Assembly (NCBI RefSeq): GCF_041245805.1
Contig: NZ_CP162490.1
Span: 2,085,001 to 2,149,000, forward strand
Direction: 5' to 3'
From: Xanthomonas sp. DAR 34887
Lineage (GTDB): Bacteria; Pseudomonadota; Gammaproteobacteria; Xanthomonadales; Xanthomonadaceae
Length of the DNA stretch: 64,000 nt
Shown here: piece after piece, positions 17,081-24,862 of the stretch
Layout of the letters: the number at the start of each line of letters is the position of its first letter
Numbering within the stretch: the stretch's first letter is position 1
Notes under the pieces: generated by a model
What the model was told of the DNA's origin: nothing
Databases searched by the model: none
Seen by the model: only the letters and a program-made list of their open reading frames with translations
Position numbers and translations under genes: made by a program

Positions 17081-17425
17081 TCACTCGCGCGGCGCACGTC
17101 CCTCATGCAGCGCCGTCACCGTGGCCACCGAGGGTCCGGTGAAGGCGATCAACTGGTCGCCGAGCAGCACCAGGCGGCCGCTGTGGCGATCGACGCCATC
17201 GTAGGAATAATCGAAGCGAAAGGTCCGCTCGAAGCCCAGCCAGCCGCTGGGCAGGCGCCGCAGGCGCAGGCCGGTGCCGTGCACGCTCTGGTCCAGCCAC
17301 TGCACGTCGGCGGCCTTGCAGGCATTGCGGCCGAGGCTCTCGGCGCGTTCGGCGGCAGCGCGCGACGCGTTCCAGAACGCGAACGCCGCGGCGCCGGCAA
17401 TCATCAGCAGGATCAGGCTAGGCAT
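17081..17425 (-). CDS. DUF3301 domain-containing protein
   Basis: A 114-residue protein with one N-terminal membrane helix (LILLMIAGAAAFAFWNA), then a small globular domain with GRNACKAADVQWLDQSVHG and RFDYSYDGVDRHSGRLVLLG. This matches the DUF3301 family, whose function is unknown. It converges on the sspB side across a REP-containing spacer. Confidence 0.75.
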   Translation of the reverse strand: MPSLILLMIAGAAAFAFWNASRAAAERAESLGRNACKAADVQWLDQSVHGTGLRLRRLPSGWLGFERTFRFDYSYDGVDRHSGRLVLLGDQLIAFTGPSVATVTALHEGRAPRE

Positions 17426-18025
17426 GCGTCACTGTAGCGAGACGCGGGGTGGAGCGGCAATGCTTGGTTGGGGAATCGGGAATCGGGAATGGGGAATGGG
17501 GAATCGGCTTGGACTTGATGCCGTGTGAGGCCGAGGCTCTAGAAGCACGGATGGCGAGCCTGATTGTTTTCGTGTGTGGCTCACGGCTTCTTGCGGGAGC
17601 GCCTTCAGGGCACTCCGATAACCCCGAAAAAGCATGTCGATGCCACGGCGAGCGGCCGATGCGCCGGGCCGGCAGGTTCCGGCATCGAGGCGTTGAAGAT
17701 GCGCTGAGATGGTGAAGGCGCATTGGCGATGGGGAGCCGATGCCGGTGCGGCCGCGTTTCCCATGGATGCCTTGCACCATGGCCACCTCGTTCTCCTGTC
17801 GCGGCTGAAGCCGCTCCTACAGCGTGCGCGCCGTGCCCGTGTAGGAGCGGCTTCAGCCGCGACAGGAGAACGACACGTCATCGCCGCCGCAGCCTGCAGC
17901 TTCCGGACTGCAGTCATTCAAGGTGCCATCAAGTCGCGATGGGCCCGGCCGGCAAAACTCGCTGCGACCGATGGCGCCTGCCGAGGCGACGCAGATCCTG
18001 GAGGTCGCACGCACTCGATAAGACG
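17426..18025. other. 600-base intergenic region with heptamers and an inverted REP pair
   Basis: No gene is supported. At about 17471-17505 a run of GGGAATCGGGAATGGGG-type heptamers occurs, the same family as at 483-683 and 22189-22218. The inverted REP pair lies at 17788-17873. Open frames here are short and biased by the repeats. Confidence 0.6.
17788..17873. repeat. Inverted pair of REP elements with 34-base perfect arms
   Basis: The left arm (17788-17821) and right arm (17840-17873) are exact reverse complements around an 18-base loop (17822-17839). Each arm contains the TAGGAGCGGCTTCAGCCGCGAC unit. The arrangement is like a BIME: two palindromes facing each other. It would form a very stable stem-loop in RNA or single-stranded DNA. 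Confidence 0.85.
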
Positions 18026-19135
18026 CTAGCGCTGCCCCGGCGGTTCGGTCGCTTGCGGTTGCGGCGCCGGTGTTGCCGATGCAGCGGGCGAGGCGGCCGG
18101 TGTAGCTGGCGTGGCGGGCACGGTGCCGGATGCGGCTGGTGGCGCCGGCGGCGTAGTCGCCGGTAGCGGGGCTTGCGGCGTGCCCGGGTCCACGGCGGGA
18201 GCAGCATCCGGCATCACCGGCGGCAGCAACTGCGCTTGCGGCTGCAGTTGCAACAGCGCCGCCCAGTCCTGTCGGTTGAAGTCGCACAGCTCCTCGTGGC
18301 CCGGCGTGCACTCCAGGCCGGCGCCGTCGTCGCCGACCTGGTCCTGCGCCAGCGGCGCCTCCAGTTGCAGGCGCCCGGCGCGGTCCAGCGGCAGCTTGCG
18401 CATGGTTACCGCGTTGAGCACGTTGCCGCCGATCAGGTACAGCGTGTGGTCGCCGCCGACGTTGGCTGCGACCACGATGTCGCAATGCGATTCCCACGGC
18501 AGCGCACCGCCGCGCGCCAGCGCCTCGCGCAGCCCGGCCGCGCCCAGCGGTTGCTTGCGCCCGCGCAGGAAGCACAGCAGGTCGCCCGGCGCGGGCTTGT
18601 CCTGCTGCGGGTCGGCGTAGCGATAGGGCAGGCCGTTCGCGCCGCCCTGGTAGGCGGCGCGGATGTAGTCGATGTGCCGCACCGAGGTGTGGAAGCCGCC
18701 GACGCCGGCGCGCACCATCACCCAGGACACGAACGCCGCCGACCAGGGGTTGTCGACCAGGAACGCGCGGCAGTCCGCTTGCCGGTAGCGCGAGCCGTCC
18801 AGTTGCTGGCAGCTGGCGGCGCCGTCGCTGCCGCCCATCGCGCCCAGCGTGCCGCTGTCGCGCCAATAGGCGGCCACGCGCTGCCAGGCCTCGATGCCGT
18901 GATCGGCGAGATAGCCGCGCTCGGCCTCGGTCACGCGCAGGCCGGCGAGCCGGCCGTCGCGGTCGATGAACGGGCGCCACCACAGCCGATGTTCGTTGCA
19001 GGCGGTGCGCACGATGGCGACGGCGGCCGGGCTCAGGCCGAAGCGTGGCGGCAGGTCGCACACCTCCGCGGCGGCCGCGCGGCCGGCGGGAAACAGGGCG
19101 GCGGCACACAACAACGCGAACCAGGGGCGGGCCAT
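18026..19135 (-). CDS. DUF2272 secreted protein
   Basis: A 369-residue protein with signal peptide (LLCAAALFPAGRAAAA). The DUF2272 domain (about residues 75-240) contains WSAAFVSWVMVRAGVGGFH, YIRAAYQGGANGLPYRYAD and the later SHCDIVVAANVGGDHTLYLI. Trp-Ser-Ala-Ala-Phe and His-Cys-Asp positions resemble NlpC/CHAP-type cysteine hydrolase folds, but catalysis is not established. The C-terminal 90 residues are Pro/Ala/Thr-rich and low complexity. Confidence 0.75.
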   Translation of the reverse strand: MARPWFALLCAAALFPAGRAAAAEVCDLPPRFGLSPAAVAIVRTACNEHRLWWRPFIDRDGRLAGLRVTEAERGYLADHGIEAWQRVAAYWRDSGTLGAMGGSDGAASCQQLDGSRYRQADCRAFLVDNPWSAAFVSWVMVRAGVGGFHTSVRHIDYIRAAYQGGANGLPYRYADPQQDKPAPGDLLCFLRGRKQPLGAAGLREALARGGALPWESHCDIVVAANVGGDHTLYLIGGNVLNAVTMRKLPLDRAGRLQLEAPLAQDQVGDDGAGLECTPGHEELCDFNRQDWAALLQLQPQAQLLPPVMPDAAPAVDPGTPQAPLPATTPPAPPAASGTVPATPATPAASPAASATPAPQPQATEPPGQR

Positions 19136-19199
19136 CGGCGAACTCGGTGAATGGGGGATGGGTGCAGCGTCGCAGAGCGGCGTGGCCGCGGCCGTGAAG

Positions 19200-20078
19200 T
19201 CAGTGCGGCGGCGGACCCAGCTTCAGCGACAGGTCGACCGCGTGCACGTGCTTGGTCAGCGCGCCGATGGAGATGCAGTCCACGCCGTCGGCGGCGATCG
19301 CGCGCACGCCCTCCAGGTCGATGCCGCCGGACACTTCCAGCGGGATCGCGCGGTTGAACGGCGCGGCGGCGGCGATCGCCACCGCCTCGCGGCGTTGCGC
19401 CGCGTCGAAATCGTCGATCAGGATGCGGTCGCAGCCGACCGTCAGGGCTTCGCGCAGTTGCGCCAGCGTTTCCACCTCGACCACCAACGGCAGGTCCGGC
19501 CATTGCGCGCGCGCGGCCTGCACCGCCGCGCTCAGCGAACCGGCGGCGTGGATGTGGTTTTCCTTCAGCATCACCGTGTCGTACAGGCCGAAGCGGTGGT
19601 TGCTGCCGCCGCCGCAGCGCACCGCGTATTTCTGCGCCAGGCGCAGGCCGGGCAGGGTCTTGCGCGTGTCGAGGATGCGCGCGCCGGTGCCGGCGACCGC
19701 GGCCACGTAGGCGGCGGTCGCGGTCGCGGTGGCGGACAGGGTCTGCAGGAAGTTCAGCGAGGCGCGTTCGGCGCTGACCAGCGCGCGGCTGCGCCCGTGC
19801 AGCAGCGCCAGCACCGTGCCGGCGGCGACGCGTTCGCCTTCGGCGATGCGCCAGTCGATCCGCACCTGCGGGTCGAGCACGCGGTGACAGGCGTCGAACC
19901 AGGGCCGGCCGGCGATCACCGCGTCCTGCTTGCACAGCAGGTAGGCGCTGTCGGCACGGTCGGGCAGCAGCGCGGCGGTGACGTCGCCGCTGCCGATGTC
20001 CTCGGCCAGCGCGCGCGCAACGTCGGCGTCGATCGCTGCCTGCGCCGGCGGCTGCAGCGGCGCCGCGGCGCCGCTCAT
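19200..20078 (-). CDS. nadC: Nicotinate-nucleotide pyrophosphorylase (quinolinate phosphoribosyltransferase)
   Basis: A 292-residue enzyme of de novo NAD synthesis, converting quinolinate and PRPP to nicotinate mononucleotide. It has EDIGSGDVTAALLP near the N-terminus, SAERASLNFLQ, the substrate-binding TRKTLPGLRLAQKYAVRCGGG, LKENHI and the C-terminal VSGGIDLEGVRA and GVDCISIGALTK motifs. The ATG overlaps the preceding Trm112-like stop. Confidence 0.96.
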   Translation of the reverse strand: MSGAAAPLQPPAQAAIDADVARALAEDIGSGDVTAALLPDRADSAYLLCKQDAVIAGRPWFDACHRVLDPQVRIDWRIAEGERVAAGTVLALLHGRSRALVSAERASLNFLQTLSATATATAAYVAAVAGTGARILDTRKTLPGLRLAQKYAVRCGGGSNHRFGLYDTVMLKENHIHAAGSLSAAVQAARAQWPDLPLVVEVETLAQLREALTVGCDRILIDDFDAAQRREAVAIAAAAPFNRAIPLEVSGGIDLEGVRAIAADGVDCISIGALTKHVHAVDLSLKLGPPPH

Positions 20079-20344
20079 TTGCCGGGGAAGTCGGCGAGCT
20101 GGGCGGTGCCGATCGCTTCTTCGGCCAACAGCACCGGGATGCCGTCGTCGACGCGGAACAGCTGCTTGCGGTCGCGGGTGATCAGCGCCTCGCGCAAGGC
20201 TTGCGCCTGCGGGCTGCCGTCGGCGCGCTGCACGCCGCCGGCGGCGATGGCGCGGTTCAACGCCTCCAGGCCGCGCGCATCCAGCAGGGACAGCGGTTGG
20301 CGGGTGTCGGGCGAGCACAGCAGGTCGAGCAGTTTGCGATCCAT
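20075..20344 (-). CDS. Trm112-like (YcaR/UPF0434) small protein
   Basis: An 89-residue Trm112-family protein starting MDRKLLDLLCSPDTRQPLSL and ending with the typical FRVDDGIPVLLAEEAI. The zinc-ligand cysteines of shorter relatives such as YcaR are reduced to one Cys, so zinc binding is doubtful. Its ATGA overlap with nadC indicates an operon. Confidence 0.8.
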   Translation of the reverse strand: MDRKLLDLLCSPDTRQPLSLLDARGLEALNRAIAAGGVQRADGSPQAQALREALITRDRKQLFRVDDGIPVLLAEEAIGTAQLADFPGK

Positions 20345-20350
20345 CCGGTC

Positions 20351-20378
20351 TTCGTCTTGCGTGGAAGATGGCTAGAAT
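20351..20378 (+). promoter_or_regulatory. Candidate promoter of purEK
   Basis: TTCGTC, a 16-base spacer and TAGAAT (20373-20378), 25 bases before the purE start. The -10 is good, the -35 weak. Confidence 0.35.
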
Positions 20379-20402
20379 ACGTCTTTAAGGCAGGGGACGG
20401 CC

Positions 20403-20902
<500 letters not shown>

Positions 20903-20906
<4 letters not shown>

Positions 20907-22054
20907 GCACCACTGTCGGAATCCTCGGGGGTGGCCAGTTGGCGCGGATGATGGCCGTGGCCGGCGCGCCGCTGGGACTGCGCTTCGTGATGCTGGATAC
21001 GGTGGCCGACGCCTGCGCCGGACAGGTCGCGCCGCTGCAGGTCGGCGATTACCGCGACGAGGCGGCGCTGGCCGCGTTCGCGGCCAAGGTCGACGTGGCC
21101 ACGTTCGATTTCGAGAACGTGCCGGCGACCAGCGCCGAATGGCTGGCCGGGCAGGTGCCGGTGTTCCCGAACCCGCGCGCGCTGGCGGTGGCGCAGGATC
21201 GGTTGGCCGAGAAGACCCTGTTCCGCGAACTGGGCATCCCGGTGCCCGATTTCGCCGCGATCGGCAGCCGTGGGGAACTGGACGCGGCGCTGGCGCAGAT
21301 CGGCACCCCGTGCATTCTCAAGACCCGGCGCCTGGGCTACGACGGCAAGGGCCAGTTCCGCATCAAGTCCGCGGACGATGCCGATGCGGCGTGGGCCGCG
21401 CTGGGCGCGCAGGCGGCCAGCGTGGGCCTGATCGTGGAAGCCTTCGTGCCGTTCCAGCGCGAGATCAGCGTGGTCGCGGTGCGTGGCCGCGACGGCGAGT
21501 TCCGCACCTGGCCGCTGACCGAGAACTGGCATGTGCAGGGCGTGCTGTCGGCCAGCCTGGCCCCGGCGCAGGCCGACGCCGCGCTGGCCCAGGCCGCCAT
21601 TGCCTACGCGCAGGCGCTGGCCGAGCGCCTGCAGTACGTGGGCGTGTTCGCGCTGGAGCTGTTCTGCCGCGACGGCGAACTGCTCGCCAACGAGATGGCG
21701 CCACGGGTGCACAACTCCGGCCACTGGACCATCGAAGGCGCCGAGACCTCGCAGTTCGAGAACCACCTGCGCGCGGTGCTGGGCCTGCCGCTGGGGTCCA
21801 CGCGCATGCGCGGCCATGCCTGCATGCTCAACTGGATCGGGCAGATGCCGGACGCGGTGCCGGTGCTGGCGCAGCCCGGCGGGCATTGGCACGACTACGG
21901 CAAGGAGCCGCGCGAGGGCCGCAAGGTCGGCCACGCCACGCTGCGCGAGGACACCCCGGCGGCCCTGGCGCAGGCGTTGCAGACAGTGGGCGCGCAGTTG
22001 CAGCGCGACGACCAGGTCGCGCCGGTGATCGAGACGCTGCGCGCGCAGGGCTGA
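20903..22054 (+). CDS. purK: N5-carboxyaminoimidazole ribonucleotide synthase
   Basis: A 383-residue ATP-grasp enzyme that makes N5-CAIR from AIR, ATP and bicarbonate, feeding PurE. GILGGGQLARMMA marks the N-terminus. FDFENVP, ILKTRRLGYDGKGQF (ATP-grasp) and NEMAPRVHNSGHWTIEGA (active site) are all present. The ATGA start overlap with purE supports cotranscription. Confidence 0.97.
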
Positions 22055-22071
22055 GCGGGCCGATGATGCCG

Positions 22072-22092
22072 CGCCCAGGCCACTCCTGGGCG
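22072..22092 (+). terminator. Candidate hairpin downstream of purK
   Basis: CGCCCAGG, loop CCACT, CCTGGGCG: an 8-bp GC-rich stem 17 bases after the purK stop. There is no T run, so intrinsic termination is uncertain. Confidence 0.35.
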
Positions 22093-22188
22093 TCGTGGCC
22101 CAAAAGCGCCAGCCCGATACGCGATTACACGTCCGCCGTCACTCGTCCAATCCCGAAACGCTCACCACGGCCGCAGGCCGGTCATCCC

Positions 22189-22218
22189 CCAATCCCCAAT
22201 CCCGAATCCCCAATCCCG
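22189..22218. repeat. CCCCAATC-type heptamer run between convergent genes
   Basis: Four tandem variants of CCCCAATCCCGAATC lie between the purK and sodB ends, the same repeat family as at 483-683 and 17471-17505. Confidence 0.65.
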
Positions 22219-22221
22219 GCC

Positions 22222-22800
22222 TCACCGCAGATTCGCCGCCACGAACTCCCAGTTCACCAGCTTCCAGAATGCTTCCAGGTAGCGCGCACGGTCGCCGCGG
22301 TAATCGATGTAGTAGGCGTGCTCCCACAGGTCGCAGGCCAGCAGCGGGAGATCCTCGCCGGTCAGCGGCGAGCCGGCGTTGACGGTGGTGAGCAAGGCCA
22401 GCGTGGCGTCCGGGCGCTGCACCAGCCAGACCCAGCCAGAACCGAACACCGCCAGCGCCATGCGTTCGAACTCCGCCTTGAAGCGGGCGACGTCGCCGAA
22501 GCTCTTGGCGATGCGCTCGGCGATTTCGCCGCCCGGCTCGCCGCCGCCGCGCGGGCGCAACCCGCGCCAGTAGAACTCGTGGTTCCAGACCTCGGCCGCG
22601 TGCTGGAACAGGCGGCCCTGGCTGCGGCGCACCAGATCCTGCAACGGCAGGTCGGCGAATTCGCTGCCGGCGATCTGCGCATTGAGCCGTTCGACCAGCG
22701 CGCGTTGGTACTGGCCGTGGTGCTGGTCCAGGGTCTCGGCGGACAGGTGCGGCGCCAGCGCCGCGCGGTCGTACGGCAGGGGAGCGAGTTCGATGGCCAT
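22222..22800 (-). CDS. sodB: Iron-type superoxide dismutase
   Basis: A 192-residue Fe/Mn-family superoxide dismutase closest to E. coli SodB by length and by recognisable blocks: APLPYDRAALAPHLSAETL, WNHEFYWRGL, NAGSPLT and DLWEHAYYIDYRG. The metal ligands (His in LDQHHG, His in WNHEF, Asp and His in DLWEH) are all present. It detoxifies superoxide in the cytoplasm. Confidence 0.93.
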   Translation of the reverse strand: MAIELAPLPYDRAALAPHLSAETLDQHHGQYQRALVERLNAQIAGSEFADLPLQDLVRRSQGRLFQHAAEVWNHEFYWRGLRPRGGGEPGGEIAERIAKSFGDVARFKAEFERMALAVFGSGWVWLVQRPDATLALLTTVNAGSPLTGEDLPLLACDLWEHAYYIDYRGDRARYLEAFWKLVNWEFVAANLR

Positions 22801-22928
22801 GGATCCTCGGGAGCGGTTTCGGGGGCGCGTTTCGGTACTGCCGTGCGCAGGGCTTACACTATGCGGCTACGCGAAAGTCTAGCCGACCGCCGAGGTCCGT
22901 TTTTTCGCCCAAGCAGGAGAAATCCCCC

Positions 22929-23249
22929 ATGCAGGTGATGGAGCGCATCCAGGCCGACGTCGAACACCACCCCATCGTGTTGTTCATGAAGGGCACGCCG
23001 CAATACCCGATGTGCGGCTTTTCCAGCCGCGCGCTGCAGGCCCTGTTGGCCGCCGGCGCCGACCGGCTGCACACCGTCAACGTGCTCGACGAGCCCGAGA
23101 TCCGCGCCAATCTGCCGCGTTATTCGAACTGGCCGACGTTCCCGCAGTTGTTCATCCACGGCGAACTGATCGGCGGCTGTGACATCACCATGGAGCTGTT
23201 CGAATCCGGCGAATTGCAGCGCATCGTGGCCGAGGCCTACCAGCCGTGA
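22929..23249 (+). CDS. grxD: Monothiol glutaredoxin (CGFS type)
   Basis: A 106-residue monothiol glutaredoxin with active-site CGFS in YPMCGFSSRAL and the glutathione-binding segments WPTFPQLFIHGELIGGCDI. CGFS glutaredoxins carry 2Fe-2S clusters and serve in Fe-S trafficking with BolA proteins. First gene of a three-gene operon with ATGA/GTGA overlaps. It is divergent from sodB, so both iron/oxidative-stress genes share a 128-base intergenic region. Confidence 0.95.
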   Translation: MQVMERIQADVEHHPIVLFMKGTPQYPMCGFSSRALQALLAAGADRLHTVNVLDEPEIRANLPRYSNWPTFPQLFIHGELIGGCDITMELFESGELQRIVAEAYQP

Positions 23250-23986
23250 CAGCGCAGGCGACGCCGCACGCGGGCGCGCTGGCGCAGCGCGTGGTGCTGG
23301 TGTGCGGCGCCGCCGGCGGGCTGGGCAGCGCCGCGGCAATGGCCTGCGCCCAGGCCGGCGCCACGGTGGTGTTGCTCGGGCACAAGCCGGCGCGCTTGAA
23401 CCGGGTCTACGACGCGATCGCCGCCGTCGGCGCGCAGCCGCTGCTGTATCCGCTGGACCTGCTCGGCGCCACCCCGGACGACTATGCGACGCTGGCCGAG
23501 CGGGTGCAGGCAGAGCTAGGGCGGCTGGACGGACTGCTGCACTGCGCCGCCGATTTCGTCGGCCTGACCCCGTTCGAGCACGCCGACCCGGCGCAGTTCG
23601 CGCGCGCCATCCACGTCAACCTGACCGCCCCGGGCTGGCTGACCCAGGCCTGCCTGCCGCTGCTGAAACAGGCCCCGGATGCGGCGATCGTGTTCGCGCT
23701 CGACGACCCGGCGCGCGTCGGCCAGGCCTACTGGGGGGGCTACGGCGTGGCCCAGCATGGCCGCCGCGGCCTGCTGGCGACCCTGCACGGCGAACTGGCC
23801 GCCTCGACGGTGCGCGTGGCCGGGTTGCAGCCCGGACCGATGCGCACCGCGCTGCGCGCACGCGCCTACACCCACCAGGAAGACTTCGACGCGGTCGATG
23901 CGGCGCACTACGCCGCCGCCTGCGTGGAACTGCTGTCGCCCGCCGGCGCCGCGCATCGCGGCGCGATCTGGAATCCCCTGGCATGA
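23246..23986 (+). CDS. SDR-family protein with degenerate catalytic residues
   Basis: A 246-residue Rossmann-fold short-chain dehydrogenase relative, similar in outline to YciK. The nucleotide-binding GAAGGLGSAAAMACAQAGA is intact. The usual catalytic Ser is absent (VFALDDPAR) and the YxxxK motif reads YGVAQ, so Lys is replaced by Gln. Redox activity of the classical type is therefore doubtful. GTG at 23246 overlaps the grxD stop, and its own stop overlaps the marC-like start. Confidence 0.8.
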   Translation: MTAQATPHAGALAQRVVLVCGAAGGLGSAAAMACAQAGATVVLLGHKPARLNRVYDAIAAVGAQPLLYPLDLLGATPDDYATLAERVQAELGRLDGLLHCAADFVGLTPFEHADPAQFARAIHVNLTAPGWLTQACLPLLKQAPDAAIVFALDDPARVGQAYWGGYGVAQHGRRGLLATLHGELAASTVRVAGLQPGPMRTALRARAYTHQEDFDAVDAAHYAAACVELLSPAGAAHRGAIWNPLA

Positions 23987-24582
23987 CCATCCTGTCGGCA
24001 GCCCTGCTGCTGTTCCTGATCCTCGACCCGCTGGGCAATATCCCGGTGTTCCTCAGCGTGCTCAAGCCGCTGCCGGCCAGGCGCCAGCGGGTGGTGCTGG
24101 CGCGCGAACTGCTGATCGCGCTGGGCGTGCTGATGGCGTTCCTGTGGGGCGGCAAGTACGCGCTGGAAGTCATGCACCTGCGCCAGGAATCGGTGGCGAT
24201 CGCCGGCGGCATCGTGCTGTTCCTGATCGGCATCCGCATGATCTTCCCGCGCCCGGAAGGGCTGATGGGCGAGATTCCCGACGGCGAGCCGTTCATCGTG
24301 CCGCTGGCGATTCCGCTGGTGGCCGGGCCGTCGGGCATGGCCGCGGTGATGCTGATGGGCAGCAACGAGCCCACCCGCCTGGGCGAATGGAGCCTGGCGC
24401 TGATCCTGGCGTGGCTCGGCACGTCGGCGCTGCTGTTCTCCGGCACGCTGCTGTACAAGCTGCTCGGCATGCGCGTGCTGACCGCGGTCGAGCGGCTGAT
24501 GGGCATGCTGCTGGTGGCGATCTCGGTGCAGATGTTCCTGGATGGCCTCAGCGCCTATCTGAAGCTGCCGGTCGCCGGCTGA
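23983..24582 (+). CDS. MarC-family integral membrane protein
   Basis: A 199-residue protein with about six membrane helices and the MarC/YhgN signatures LILDPLGNIPVFLSVL and PLAIPLVAGPSGMAAVML. The family's transport substrate is unknown; E. coli MarC is not required for multidrug resistance despite its name. ATG at 23983 overlaps the SDR stop. Confidence 0.88.
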   Translation: MTILSAALLLFLILDPLGNIPVFLSVLKPLPARRQRVVLARELLIALGVLMAFLWGGKYALEVMHLRQESVAIAGGIVLFLIGIRMIFPRPEGLMGEIPDGEPFIVPLAIPLVAGPSGMAAVMLMGSNEPTRLGEWSLALILAWLGTSALLFSGTLLYKLLGMRVLTAVERLMGMLLVAISVQMFLDGLSAYLKLPVAG

Positions 24583-24862
24583 GCGGGCGCGCACGGCCTT
24601 GCCGTGCCTGTCGTTACTCGCCAACGCTGCGACACGCCACGCGTTTGCGGCAATTCGATGACATCTGCGGCGCTTTTTTGTGCCGGCGCGTGTCGCCGCG
24701 TGTCGCCGGATTAAGTTTTTGTAAACGCCCGAGGCATACGCGGGCGAAATGGCCCGCCTACCGTAGCGCCTTCCGAAGCGGTGGGCGCGCGTGCGCCGTG
24801 TCCATGCCAGTCGCGCCACCGCTCTCTGCCGCTCCCACGTTAGCCACAGAGGCGCTTGCCCG

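Noticed and set aside
17449..17715. Open frame of 88 codons next to the DUF3301 gene
   Set aside because: It is made of heptamer repeats (GIGNGEWGIG) and lacks protein-like composition or a homologue I can name.
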